A stretch of DNA of 30,593 nt from an uncultured Angelakisella sp. GTDB lineage: Bacteria; Bacillota; Clostridia; Oscillospirales; Ruminococcaceae. The stretch lies in NCBI GenBank assembly GCA_910585535.1, contig CAJUFK010000028.1, positions 1-30,593 of the forward strand, read 5' to 3'. Position numbers and translations under genes: made by a program. Below, in pieces: positions 1 to 8,236 of this stretch. The notes below the pieces were generated by a model. The model was not told where the DNA came from. It did no database searches and worked only from the letters and a program-made list of their open reading frames with translations. Numbering within the stretch: the first letter of the stretch is position 1; each line of letters opens with the position of its first letter.

Positions 1-78
1 TCTCCTGCTGAAATTTTCTTCCGTTTTTCTTTGCACTTGACTTGACAATTCCCAGATACAGAAAGGAGGCGGACGCTG

Positions 79-1617
79 ATGGCACAGAAAAAAGGCAGCA
101 CCGCCTCTTTTACTGTCATCCTCATCTTTACCACCGCCTTTGCCAAGGCCCTGGGCTTTGGCCGGGAGATGTCCCTGGCCTACGTCTATGGGGCCAGTCC
201 GGTAAGCGACGCCTACTTTGTGGCCTTTTCCATCCCCACCATCATCTTTGCGGGGATCGGCTCCGCCATGCTTACCAGCTATATCTCCAGCTACTCCCGT
301 ATCCGCCAGGAAAATCCCAAGCGGCTGCGGGGCTTTACCGATACCGTTATCACCATGGTCATTCTCATCTCCCTCACCATTACTCTGGTTTTCGAGATCT
401 TCAAGGGCCCCATCGTCAAGCTGTTTGCTATGGGCTTCGAGGGGGAGGTCCTGGACATCGCCGTCTCCCTGGCCCAGGTCATCATCCTCTCCCTGGTGTT
501 TATCGGGGTCTATTTTATCCTCCAGGGCTTTCTCCAGATCCATGGCAGCTACTTTGCCGTGGGGATGGTCAGCGTCCCCCTGAACATCTGCGTCATCGCC
601 TCCATGTTCCTTTCGGAACAGTACGGCCAGGGGATCCTGGGCTGGGGGGTGGTGGCAGGATACTTTTCCTCCTTCCTGATGCTCTACCTGGCCTCCAAGC
701 GGCACCGGTTTTCCTACCGCCCCTCCTTTCAGTTTGACACCCCGGAGATCCGCCGCCTTCTGGTGGTGGTCATCCCCATCTTCCTGGGAAAGGCCATCAC
801 CGAGCTGAATACCATGATCGACCGCACCATCGCCTCCCTCCTCCCGGAGGGAAGCGTCTCCGCCCTCAGCTACGGCAACCGGGTGGTGGGGTTCGTAACG
901 GCGGTTTTCGTCATTTCGGTGACCACCGCCGTCTTCCCCCAGATGAGCCGTCTTTCCGCCATGAAGAACACCCGCAAGCTGAAGCGGACCTTTGCCCGAA
1001 GCGTGGGCCTTATGTCCCTGATGGTCCTTCCCATCTCCGCCGGGGTCATCCTTTTCTCCAAGGAGATCGTGGGGCTCCTGTTTGAGCGGGGGGCCTTTAC
1101 CGCCTTTGACACCCAGCGCACCGCCGAGGTGGTGTCCTTCTACTCCATCGGCCTCATCTTTTTCAGCATCAAGGAGGTGGCCCTTAACCTCTTCTACGCC
1201 ATCGAGGACACCGTCACCCCCACCGTCAATTCGGTGCTGGCTATCCTTATCAACGTCTGCCTCAACTTCATCCTCATCGAGCCTATGGCCCACAAGGGCC
1301 TGGCCCTGGCCACCACCATCTCCGGGGGGATCACCCTGGTGATGCTCCTCCTTATCCTTCGCAAGCGGATCGGCCCCCTGGGCCTGGGGCGCATCTTCGC
1401 CAGTCTGGTGAAGATGGCGGCGGCCACGGCGGGGATGTGCCTGGCGGCCTACCCCCTCTATCAGCTTTTGCACAGCAAGATGGAATCGGTTTTGCTGCCC
1501 TTCCTTTTGGCCGCCTTCACTGGGGCCCTGGTTTACGGCATCCTCAACATCCTCCTCCGCACCCGGGAGATGGGCATTCTGGTGGTGGGTCTCCTGGAGC
1601 GGTTCACGCCGTCCTGA
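79..1617 (+). CDS. murJ: Lipid II flippase MurJ (MviN family)
   Basis: Integral membrane protein of 512 residues, the usual MurJ length, expected to carry about 14 membrane helices and to flip undecaprenyl-linked lipid II across the cytoplasmic membrane for peptidoglycan synthesis. Hydrophobic segments run along the whole chain. The MviN-type stretch GLLFERGAFTAFD, near residue 340, is a good family marker. The ATG at 79 follows the ribosome site GAAAGGAGG by a normal gap. Other MATE/MOP-superfamily exporters such as SpoVB-like proteins are related, but the LFERGAF motif favours MurJ. The next gene starts 6 bases after its stop, so they are probably co-transcribed. Confidence 0.93.
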   Translation: MAQKKGSTASFTVILIFTTAFAKALGFGREMSLAYVYGASPVSDAYFVAFSIPTIIFAGIGSAMLTSYISSYSRIRQENPKRLRGFTDTVITMVILISLTITLVFEIFKGPIVKLFAMGFEGEVLDIAVSLAQVIILSLVFIGVYFILQGFLQIHGSYFAVGMVSVPLNICVIASMFLSEQYGQGILGWGVVAGYFSSFLMLYLASKRHRFSYRPSFQFDTPEIRRLLVVVIPIFLGKAITELNTMIDRTIASLLPEGSVSALSYGNRVVGFVTAVFVISVTTAVFPQMSRLSAMKNTRKLKRTFARSVGLMSLMVLPISAGVILFSKEIVGLLFERGAFTAFDTQRTAEVVSFYSIGLIFFSIKEVALNLFYAIEDTVTPTVNSVLAILINVCLNFILIEPMAHKGLALATTISGGITLVMLLLILRKRIGPLGLGRIFASLVKMAAATAGMCLAAYPLYQLLHSKMESVLLPFLLAAFTGALVYGILNILLRTREMGILVVGLLERFTPS

Positions 1618-1623
1618 ACCGGG

Positions 1624-2088
1624 GTGATGACGATGAAGGAAGAAAACCGCTTAATCCTGTTGGGCCGGTACCCGCAGCAGTTTGTCCAGGATACGCTGCT
1701 CCCGGATATGGAGGAAAACATCGCCCGATACGGCGTCTTCTTTCCCGCCGCCTGTGAGGTTTTCCGGAATTGCCGGTCGGCGGAAAACAGCCTGTATTTT
1801 CACCATTCCTACGCGGAAAGCGAGATCCCCATGGGGCAGGAATACCACCACATCGCCTTGATGGAGCAATCCCGGCTCCTGCTGGATTCGGTGCAGGCCT
1901 GCCGCTCCAAGGTTCTGTGCTTTTTCACCGCCTTTCGCATCCAGCCCTCCCCCAGCGCCATGCGCGGCCACCACGAAAACAGCCTCATCCAGTTCCCCGA
2001 CGGGATCCCCCCGATGATCTGGGAGGAGCTGCCGGAACTCACCCCGTCATCTTTTTCCCCGACCGAAAGGCAGGTCTGCCTGTTTTAG
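1624..2088 (+). CDS. Hypothetical protein (154 aa)
   Basis: I do not recognise the family. The reading frame begins with GTG (1624), ATG (1627) and ATG (1633) in a row, so the exact start is uncertain. No signal peptide or membrane segment is obvious. The protein is rich in Phe, Glu and Pro, with a His/Tyr-rich middle (YFHHSYAESE, then EYHHIALMEQ) and several scattered Cys. Codon use matches the neighbours, it lies between murJ and the DUF6273-like gene with short gaps on both sides (6 and 25 bases), and it keeps the local high-GC third-position bias, so it is probably a real gene of this operon. Confidence 0.6.
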   Translation: MMTMKEENRLILLGRYPQQFVQDTLLPDMEENIARYGVFFPAACEVFRNCRSAENSLYFHHSYAESEIPMGQEYHHIALMEQSRLLLDSVQACRSKVLCFFTAFRIQPSPSAMRGHHENSLIQFPDGIPPMIWEELPELTPSSFSPTERQVCLF

Positions 2089-2113
2089 CGATCTATCAAG
2101 GAAGGAGAACGCC

Positions 2114-3196
2114 ATGCTGTTTCAAAAACCGCCCGTTATGACCCTGGGCGCCGCCGCGCTTGCCGCCCCGGGAAAGCGCCCCCAGGACGACCTCTGGCTG
2201 GGGACAGCAAACGGGGAACCCATCCCCTGGCGGCTTTTGTCCCGGGAGGGAAACGGCGGAAGATACCAAAACGCCGCCGGGGAGCCCCACACCGGTCCCG
2301 CCCTGCTCCTTGTGACCCAGGTCCTTTTGGGGACCCGCTTCCAGGGGGGCATTGAAAAGAACTTTGACCTCCGCTTCTACGAGGAGGACACCGAACCGGA
2401 AACCGAGGACCCCGCCGCTCTTTGGCGGCAAAGCGCCGCCTGCCAGTGGTGCGGCCGCTTCTTTGAAGACTGCCTTTCCGCCCCGGAGCAGGACGCCCTG
2501 CTTTGCACCAGCAAAAGCGACGGGGAATATACCCCCGTTGGCTGGTCCTCCCGGTCCGTCCCCGCCGCCCCCGGCATCCTGGAGGGGGACCGGGTGTTTT
2601 TCCTTTCCGCCCAGGAGGCGGAAAACGAGGGCTACGGCTTCAAGAACAAGCAGAAGTATGTGGAAAAGCATTGGTGGACCCGCTCCTATCGCGGGACCCG
2701 GAACTACAGGGGCCAGGCGGAGATCGCCGCAGGCATCACCATGGGGGGCGGCCTCCAGCTGGCCGCCAGCGACAGCCGCCAGTACGCCCGTCCGGCGGTG
2801 AACCTGGATGCCAGCCGGGTGCTGTTTGTTACCCCGGTGTCCGGCGGCTGGAAGCTGACCCTTCTGGACGAAAGCCGGAAGGACTTCGCCGCCGGCCCGG
2901 CAATCCAAACCGGAAGCGTCCTCACCATCCCGTACCGGAACGCCCGGCCCTGCTCCCCCGGTTGGGAGGAGCGGGTCTCCGCCATCGTCGCCGCCCCAGA
3001 TGGCAAGGTGCGCCACTACCAAAATCTTGCCGCGCCGGAAGGCCCGGATGGGGAAGCGGTCCTGGATCTGGCTCCCCTGAAATGCAAAAGGGGGGACCGC
3101 CTGTTCCTCTTTTCGGAACGGTGCCGGGGGGACTTTTTCACCGACTGGGCCAGCCCCCTTGTGGAGGTGGCAGCAGGGCCGTTCCCCGTACAATAA
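2114..3196 (+). CDS. DUF6273-like domain protein
   Basis: Protein of 360 residues with the pattern of DUF6273-type domains found in clostridial proteins. An early W-R-L-L-S segment (residues 39-43) is followed by FFLSAQEAENEGYG (about 162-175), then the WW-x-RS block (WWTRSYRG, about 187-194), and the ARPAVNLD segment (about 225-232). The last part, with RLFLFSE and FFTDWASPLVEVA (about 329-353), also resembles the tail seen in such proteins. Function of the domain is unknown. There is no clear signal peptide, so a surface location is not supported. Start ATG follows AAGGAAGGAG. It ends in a hairpin-rich gap before a convergent gene. Confidence 0.7.
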   Translation: MLFQKPPVMTLGAAALAAPGKRPQDDLWLGTANGEPIPWRLLSREGNGGRYQNAAGEPHTGPALLLVTQVLLGTRFQGGIEKNFDLRFYEEDTEPETEDPAALWRQSAACQWCGRFFEDCLSAPEQDALLCTSKSDGEYTPVGWSSRSVPAAPGILEGDRVFFLSAQEAENEGYGFKNKQKYVEKHWWTRSYRGTRNYRGQAEIAAGITMGGGLQLAASDSRQYARPAVNLDASRVLFVTPVSGGWKLTLLDESRKDFAAGPAIQTGSVLTIPYRNARPCSPGWEERVSAIVAAPDGKVRHYQNLAAPEGPDGEAVLDLAPLKCKRGDRLFLFSERCRGDFFTDWASPLVEVAAGPFPVQ

Positions 3197-3230
3197 AGGA
3201 CCGGGGGATATGACGAAATGGTAATGTGGC

Positions 3231-3270
3231 CGGGAGTGACCTCCCGACGAGATGCGGGGCCGACCCCCGC
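3231..3270. other. Two GC-rich hairpins between convergent genes
   Basis: Two perfect hairpins follow the DUF6273-like gene. The first has a 6-base stem CGGGAG/CTCCCG with loop TGAC at 3231-3246. The second is GCGGGG/CCCCGC with loop CCGAC at 3254-3270. Neither has a following T-run, but together they may end or protect the plus-strand transcript. Confidence 0.4.
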
Positions 3271-3281
3271 TGTCCCCATAT

Positions 3282-3315
3282 CCACAAAAAATCCCCCTCC
3301 GCAAAGGAGGGGGAT
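3282..3315 (-). terminator. Intrinsic terminator of the LUD gene
   Basis: Perfect 10-base stem (3291-3300 with 3306-3315, loop of 5). Read on the minus strand it is followed at once by a run of T (complement of 3286-3290), the form of a rho-independent terminator just past the stop at 3336. Confidence 0.85.
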
Positions 3316-3335
3316 ACCCGGTCGGCCGGCTTCAA

Positions 3336-3974
3336 TCAATAGCCAAAATCCTCCGGCAGCAGAAACACCTTGATCCGCTCCGGATCCCGCTGGAAGCCCT
3401 GGATCACCCGGTCGCAGCAGATGTGGTCCGGGCTCTTGCAGTCCATACAGTGTCCGGTGGAGGCGCAGGGGGTCTTTTTTCCCAGGCGGATGCAGTTGGC
3501 TGGGGCGGCGATGGCCCGCACCCGTTCGGCAGCGGCGTGGAGATTCCGGACCACCTTGTTGTACCCGGCGATGATGACCACCTTTTTGGGCCCGAAGCAG
3601 AGGGCCGCCACCCGGTTGGCGTTGCCGTCTACGTTGTAAAGAAGCCCGTCCTCGGTGATGGCGTTGGAGCTGGAGAAGTACCAGTCGCAGGAGAAGGCGG
3701 CCCGGAGGACATCCACCGGCTCCCCTTTTTCGTCGGTGCGCCCCCGGAAGTAGAAGTCGTAATCCCCGCCGGAGAGAAGGGCGTTGACCCCGGTCTCCTC
3801 CAAGGTCATGGAGCCGCCGCTGGCGATGGAATCCCCCTTGCCCAGCATCCCCCGGAGGATCTCCAGAAGCTCCTCCCGGTTCTCTACCACTCTGGCTTCC
3901 ATCCGGTTGGCGGTGAGGGCTCCCGCCACCCGCTCCAGTGTCGCCATCCGGGCGGCCTTTACGTTTTTGTCCAT
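3336..3974 (-). CDS. LUD-domain (LutC/YkgG, DUF162) protein
   Basis: 212-residue protein of the LUD family, whose members include LutC of the lactate-utilisation LutABC complex. Visible features are IASGGSMTLEETGV (about residues 51-64), the DWYFSSSNAITEDG segment (about 97-110) and the Cys-rich C-terminal part CASTGHCMDCKSPDHICC. No lutA or lutB lies nearby, so a role in lactate oxidation cannot be assumed; many clostridial genomes carry this protein alone. It is a single-gene unit with its own promoter (4005-4033) and terminator (3282-3315). Start ATG at 3974 is preceded by GGGAG. Confidence 0.88.
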   Translation of the reverse strand: MDKNVKAARMATLERVAGALTANRMEARVVENREELLEILRGMLGKGDSIASGGSMTLEETGVNALLSGGDYDFYFRGRTDEKGEPVDVLRAAFSCDWYFSSSNAITEDGLLYNVDGNANRVAALCFGPKKVVIIAGYNKVVRNLHAAAERVRAIAAPANCIRLGKKTPCASTGHCMDCKSPDHICCDRVIQGFQRDPERIKVFLLPEDFGY

Positions 3975-4004
3975 GTCACAACGCTCCCTTCGGTGTTTTG
4001 TTCC

Positions 4005-4033
4005 AGTATACCACAGACGGAGCGGTTTTTCAA
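4005..4033 (-). promoter_or_regulatory. Sigma-A type promoter of the LUD gene
   Basis: On the minus strand -35 TTGAAA (4028-4033), 17-base spacer, -10 TATACT (4005-4010). The -10 ends about 30 bases before the LUD start codon. The element lies directly upstream of the ribosome site of the divergent zinc-ribbon gene. Confidence 0.75.
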
Positions 4034-4048
4034 ATAGGAGGTGCCTGT

Positions 4049-4663
4049 GTGAAAAGACGGTGCGAGGACCTGCCCTACCATGCCTTTTCCCCCTCCGGCG
4101 GGATCACCGTAGCCTGCCCCAGGTGCGGCGGGGCGGGGACAGTCTGCCTGGAGCGGGAACGCGCAAAAGCGGTTTTCCGGTGCGGCTCCTGCCGCTTTCA
4201 GGAGGAGACGGCGGCCAGTGGGGACTCCTTTGCCCAGGTGACCGGTCAGTGCCCCTCCACCGGGCGGCGGTTCCGGGTTTTTGTGCCCCGGGAAAAGATC
4301 CGCGGGCCGAAGAAAAGGGTCCGGTGCCCCTGCTGCGGGGAGCCGGTGTTGGGGGAGGTCTTTCCCCCGGACCGGCCGCCTGTCCTGGTCCTGGAGGAGG
4401 TCCGCCAGGGCCTGGACCCCTATTTCCATTACCCCCTCTATTTTCAGGGGAGCTTCCGGGGGAAGCTGGTGTGGGCCCTCAACCGGGAACACCTTCGGTA
4501 CCTCATCGATTACCTGTCGGCGGATCTCCGCACCGTCCCCGCCGGGTTCCGGAAACGATACAAAACCATGAGGTCTCAAGCCGACCAGCTCCCGTCCTTT
4601 ATGAAGTCAGCTAAAAACCGGGAGGGGATCGTGAAGCTTCTGACCAAACTACAAGCCAGATAA
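4049..4663 (+). CDS. Zinc-ribbon protein of unknown function (204 aa)
   Basis: Starts at GTG 4049, chosen because TAGGAGGTG lies 5-6 bases upstream; an open frame continues farther upstream but overlaps the divergent LUD gene and its promoter. The first half carries cysteine pairs of zinc-ribbon type: C23-x2-C26 and C45-x2-C48, then C68 and the cluster C93-P-C95-C96. The second half (about 105-204) is basic and helical, ending in a Lys/Arg-rich stretch, and could bind nucleic acid or a partner. The family is not one I can name. The gene is followed after 55 bases by the threonine aldolase gene and may share its transcript. Confidence 0.65.
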   Translation: MKRRCEDLPYHAFSPSGGITVACPRCGGAGTVCLERERAKAVFRCGSCRFQEETAASGDSFAQVTGQCPSTGRRFRVFVPREKIRGPKKRVRCPCCGEPVLGEVFPPDRPPVLVLEEVRQGLDPYFHYPLYFQGSFRGKLVWALNREHLRYLIDYLSADLRTVPAGFRKRYKTMRSQADQLPSFMKSAKNREGIVKLLTKLQAR

Positions 4664-4718
4664 ACCCGGAAAAACCCAGTGGGTCCCTTCCGGTCAAAAA
4701 AATAGGAGGTATCTTCCC

Positions 4719-5747
4719 ATGAGCAAGATCATCGACATCCGCAGTGATACCGTCACCCAGCCCACCCCCGAGATGCGCCGGGTTATGGCCGAAGCCCCTG
4801 TAGGGGACGACGTCTACGGCGACGACCCCACCGTCAACCGCCTGGAGGCTTTGGCGGCAGAAAAGGCCGGCAAGGAAGCGGCTATGTTCGTCCCCTCTGG
4901 CACCATGGGCAATCAGCTGGCCATTATGACCCATACCAAGCGGGGGGACGATGTCATCTGCGGGCGCAATTCCCATATCTTTGTCCACGAGGTCGGGGCC
5001 GCCTCCATCCTCTCCGGTGTCATCCTCAACCCGGTGGACAGCAAGGACGACGTGATCTATCCTGGCCTTTTGGAAAAAGCCATCCGGGAGGATGACATCC
5101 ACTGTCCCCCCACCACCCTCCTCTGCATCGAGAACGCCCTGGCCACCGGCATGGTGGTCCCCCTGGACGTAATGGAGAAGGTCTACAACACCGCCAAGGG
5201 CCACAGCCTCAATGTCCACATGGACGGCGCCCGGCTCTTTAACGCCGCCGCCGCGTTGGGTGTCCCCGCCGCCGAAATCACCAAGTACACCGACACGGTG
5301 ATGTTCTGCCTCTCCAAGGGCCTCTGCGCCCCGGTGGGCTCCATCCTGGCGGGGAGCAGGGAGTTTATCACCCGGGCCCGGAAGAACCGGAAGATCCTGG
5401 GAGGCGGGATGCGCCAGTGCGGCATTCTGGCTGCCGCCGGCATTCTGGCCCTCACCGAGATGCCCGCCCACCTGGCCGTCGACCACGAGAACGCCGCCTG
5501 GCTCCGCCAGCGTCTCGCCAAGATCCCCGGCGTCCACGTCAAGGAGGACGGCATCCAGATCAACATGGTCTTTTTCACCCTGGACCACCCCATGGAGGTC
5601 ATCGAGAGCCTGCCGGAGAAGTTCCTGGAGCGAGGGGTCAAGATCAACGGCATCTCCGCCGGGGAGATGCGCTTTGTCACCAACCACGACGTCACCCGGG
5701 AGGACTTGGCCTATGTCGCCGACTGCCTGGAGGAGTTTTTGAAATGA
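4719..5747 (+). CDS. ltaE: Low-specificity L-threonine aldolase
   Basis: 342-residue PLP-dependent fold-type I enzyme that cleaves L-threonine and L-allo-threonine to glycine and acetaldehyde. The N-terminal RSDTVTQPTPEMR and GDDVYGDDPTVN blocks are family hallmarks. HMDGARLFNA carries the aspartate that holds the PLP pyridine, and SKGLCAPVGS contains the Schiff-base lysine K200. Full length. Start ATG at 4719 follows TAGGAGGT. Its stop overlaps the start of a tiny downstream gene as ATGA, suggesting translational coupling. Confidence 0.94.
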   Translation: MSKIIDIRSDTVTQPTPEMRRVMAEAPVGDDVYGDDPTVNRLEALAAEKAGKEAAMFVPSGTMGNQLAIMTHTKRGDDVICGRNSHIFVHEVGAASILSGVILNPVDSKDDVIYPGLLEKAIREDDIHCPPTTLLCIENALATGMVVPLDVMEKVYNTAKGHSLNVHMDGARLFNAAAALGVPAAEITKYTDTVMFCLSKGLCAPVGSILAGSREFITRARKNRKILGGGMRQCGILAAAGILALTEMPAHLAVDHENAAWLRQRLAKIPGVHVKEDGIQINMVFFTLDHPMEVIESLPEKFLERGVKINGISAGEMRFVTNHDVTREDLAYVADCLEEFLK

Positions 5748-5884
5748 AAGGGATTCGCCTGGAACTGTTTGGCGTTGCAGTGATCCTGGCCGGGATCGCC
5801 GCTGGGAGCAATAACTTTATTGCCTGGATCGGCGCCGGGGCGGGACTTTGCGTTGCCGCCGCCGGCCTCCTGTGGAAGGAATAA
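5744..5884 (+). CDS. 46-residue membrane peptide
   Basis: Short gene whose ATG overlaps the ltaE stop (ATGA) and which ends 4 bases before the mnmA start. The peptide is almost wholly hydrophobic: one helix at about residues 7-20, then a second Ala/Gly-rich helix at about 26-43, ending in WKE. It looks like a two-helix hairpin membrane protein. Tight coupling on both sides and the lack of any other frame in the gap support it as a real gene. Function unknown. Confidence 0.6.
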   Translation: MKGIRLELFGVAVILAGIAAGSNNFIAWIGAGAGLCVAAAGLLWKE

Positions 5885-5888
5885 AACG

Positions 5889-6980
5889 ATGAAGAAAAAG
5901 GTCCTGGTAGGGATGAGCGGCGGGGTGGACAGCTCCGCCGCCGCCTGGCTCCTCCAGCGGGAGGGGTACGAGGTCATTGGCGCCACCATCAAACTGTGGG
6001 GAGAGGAAACCGCCGACTCCCGGTGCTGCGGCCTGGATGATCTAAACGACGCCCGGCTGGTCTGCCACGCCCTGGGCATCCCCCATTATGTCCTAAACGG
6101 CAAGGACGGTTTCCGCCAAAAGGTGGTGGAGCCCTTCGTAGCGGAGTACCTTCGGGGCCGCACCCCCAACCCCTGCGTCCTCTGCAACCGCCGGATGAAG
6201 CTGGCTCTCCTCTGCCAGCGCGCCAAGGAGCTGGGGGTGGATCACATCGCCACCGGCCACTACGCCCGGGTTCTCCGGGAGCTGAAAACGGGCCGCTACC
6301 TTCTGGCCCGGGGGAAGGATCCCCAAAAGGACCAAAGCTACTTCCTCAGCTCCGTTACCAAGGAGCAGCTGTCCCTTCTTCTTCTCCCTTGCGGGGAGTA
6401 TACGAAGGAGGAGATCCGGGGCTTTGCCGCCCAAAGCGGCCTGCCGGTGGCGAAAAAGAGGGACAGCCAGGACGTCTGTTTCATCCCCGACGGGGACTGC
6501 GCCGCCTTCCTGGAGCGTTACACCGGAAGGCCCCAGACCCGGGGGCAGTTCGTAGACGAGGAGGGGAACCCCCTGGGGGAACACAAGGGCATCGGCTGTT
6601 ACACCATCGGCCAGCGGAAGGGCCTGGGCATCGCCCTGGGCCGGCCCATGTTTGTCCGGGCCATCGACCCAAAGAGACAAACCGTCACCCTGGTGGCCGA
6701 CGAGGCCCGGCTATACAGCCGCAAGGTTATCGCTCAGGGGGTAAACTTCGTTTCCTTCCCCCAGGAGGAATTTGAAAAGCTCACCCCGGTAATGGCCCGG
6801 ATCCGCCATTCCCAGTCCATGGCCCCGGGGGAGGCCCTTTTCACCTCCGACGGGAAGCTCCGTCTTTGGTTCCGGGAGCCCCAGCGGGCGGTCACCCCCG
6901 GCCAGACCCTAGTTCTGTACATCGGGGATCTGGTGGCCTGCGGCGCCGTCCTTACCGGAACGGAGGAGGAAGAGGAATGA
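5889..6980 (+). CDS. mnmA: tRNA 2-thiouridine(34) synthase MnmA
   Basis: 363-residue tRNA-specific 2-thiouridylase that adds sulfur to U34 of tRNAs for Lys, Glu and Gln. The PP-loop ATP site GMSGGVDSS lies at residues 8-16. The two catalytic cysteines are visible as C99 in NPCVLCNRR and C197 in DSQDVCFIP. GIGCYTIGQRKGLG and the C-terminal beta-barrel segment (VTPGQTLVLY) match the family. Start ATG at 5889 was chosen because GAAGGA lies just upstream; an earlier in-frame start at 5820 would sit inside the small membrane gene. Usually a cysteine desulfurase gene lies nearby; none is present here. The stop overlaps the next start (ATGA). Confidence 0.95.
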   Translation: MKKKVLVGMSGGVDSSAAAWLLQREGYEVIGATIKLWGEETADSRCCGLDDLNDARLVCHALGIPHYVLNGKDGFRQKVVEPFVAEYLRGRTPNPCVLCNRRMKLALLCQRAKELGVDHIATGHYARVLRELKTGRYLLARGKDPQKDQSYFLSSVTKEQLSLLLLPCGEYTKEEIRGFAAQSGLPVAKKRDSQDVCFIPDGDCAAFLERYTGRPQTRGQFVDEEGNPLGEHKGIGCYTIGQRKGLGIALGRPMFVRAIDPKRQTVTLVADEARLYSRKVIAQGVNFVSFPQEEFEKLTPVMARIRHSQSMAPGEALFTSDGKLRLWFREPQRAVTPGQTLVLYIGDLVACGAVLTGTEEEEE

Positions 6981-8161
6981 CCGACCAGGTACCGATGCGA
7001 AAGTTCGAGCATCAGATTCGGGACAGAGCCCTCATCGCCGCCATCCTGGACCAAATCCCTGTGGTCCATGTAGGCTGCAACGATGGGGACTGGCCCTATG
7101 TCGTCCCCCTTTCCTTCGGTTACGAGGCGGCGGAGGAAGTCCTTCGGGTCTATCTCCACTGTGCCCGGGAGGGTCACAAGGCGGATCTTTGGGCGAAGGA
7201 TCCCCGGGTCTCCCTCACCTTCAGCATCTTTCAGAACCACCCGAATCACCCCTACCGGGGGGAGATCCACAACTACCGCTCGGTGATGGCCCGGGGCCGT
7301 ATCCGCCGGGTTTCCCGCCAAGGGAAGGACAGTCTCCACGGCCGGGGTTTCCAGGCCATTCTCCGGCACAATGGCAGAGGGCCCACCCAGTTTAGCGTCT
7401 CCCACTACGGCTTTATGGATCTCTACCTGGTGGAGTGCCCCTGGGAGCAGGTCACCGCCAAGGCGGAGATCCCCTTTACCACCCCGGCGGAGGCCGCCTT
7501 TCCCACCTGGGAGGAGATCGAATCCGGCGGGGCAGGGGAGTGGGACAGCGCCTTTTTCTTTAACCGCAAGGCCGGCGGGACAGCGGGCGGGGGAGAGCCC
7601 CTTCCCCTGGATCCCTTGCCGCCCCTGGAGGAGACGATCCTCCCTGCCGCTCCGGTGAAGCTGACCTTCCGCTGGAAGCCCCCGGAAAAGGATTTCGACT
7701 GCGATGTCATCGCCCTGGTCCTGAATAGGGAAGGAAAGTTGGTCCGCCGGTACGACCTGGCCTTTTACAACCAGAGAACCGACCGCAGCGGCGCGGTGAC
7801 CCATCTGGGGGATGACCGCCAGGGCAGGGCAGGGGAGGAGGCCCTTTCCGTTGACCTTTCCGCCCTCCCGGAGCCTTGGGAGCAGGCAGCCTTTTTCCTC
7901 TCCGCCCACGAGGGGGAGGGCCGGGGCCATCACCTGGGGATGCTCCCCAACCTTCAGCTGACGGTGGAGGACGCCGCCGGGACCGTAATCGCCCAAGGAT
8001 CCCTGTCCGGGGACTGGGCGGGGAAGGGGAGCGCCCTGGCCGCCAAGCTCACCCGAACCGGAACAGGCTGGCGGCTCACCGGTCCCGACGGTTCCGCCTG
8101 GGCGGACTGGCGGACCACCGCCCTGTTCGCCGCCCACGGCCTGGAACAGTGGCGGGAATAA
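6977..8161 (+). CDS. Flavin-binding PNPOx-like/NimA-type domain fused to a TerD-like domain
   Basis: 394-residue protein with two parts. Residues 1-160 match the pyridoxamine-phosphate-oxidase-like FMN-binding proteins of the NimA type: HVGCNDGDWPYVVPLSFGY, then the LHCAREGHKADLWAKDPR flavin-phosphate loop at about 60-77. A Pro/Gly linker (200-222) follows. Residues about 227-370 resemble TerD: DFDCDVIALVLNREGK (239-254), FYNQ (263-266), THLGDDRQG (275-283) and VDLSAL (292-297). TerD domains bind calcium through acidic residues and occur in tellurite and stress-resistance systems; NimA-like proteins reduce or bind flavin substrates. The fusion suggests a redox or metal-stress role, but this is inference. 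ATG 6977 overlaps the mnmA stop. Confidence 0.8.
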   Translation: MTDQVPMRKFEHQIRDRALIAAILDQIPVVHVGCNDGDWPYVVPLSFGYEAAEEVLRVYLHCAREGHKADLWAKDPRVSLTFSIFQNHPNHPYRGEIHNYRSVMARGRIRRVSRQGKDSLHGRGFQAILRHNGRGPTQFSVSHYGFMDLYLVECPWEQVTAKAEIPFTTPAEAAFPTWEEIESGGAGEWDSAFFFNRKAGGTAGGGEPLPLDPLPPLEETILPAAPVKLTFRWKPPEKDFDCDVIALVLNREGKLVRRYDLAFYNQRTDRSGAVTHLGDDRQGRAGEEALSVDLSALPEPWEQAAFFLSAHEGEGRGHHLGMLPNLQLTVEDAAGTVIAQGSLSGDWAGKGSALAAKLTRTGTGWRLTGPDGSAWADWRTTALFAAHGLEQWRE

Positions 8162-8175
8162 AACGGAAATAACTA

Positions 8176-8227
8176 ACCAGGGGCACAGCCAACCTTTTTG
8201 GATGGCTATGCCCCTGGTCATTTTTTT
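8176..8227 (+). terminator. Strong terminator of the ltaE-mnmA-TerD operon
   Basis: 15-base stem with one mismatch (8176-8190 pairs with 8204-8218), 13-base loop, then CATTTTTTT. It lies 14 bases past the operon's last stop. Confidence 0.92.
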
Positions 8228-8236
8228 AGTTCACAC

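Noticed and set aside
2096..3304. 402-codon minus-strand frame opposite the DUF6273-like gene
   Set aside because: The plus strand has a ribosome site and a recognisable domain pattern; the minus frame is G/P/A-rich without motifs and lacks a ribosome site.
3938..4048. Longer start for the zinc-ribbon protein
   Set aside because: It would run through the LUD gene start and its promoter; GTG 4049 has an excellent ribosome site.
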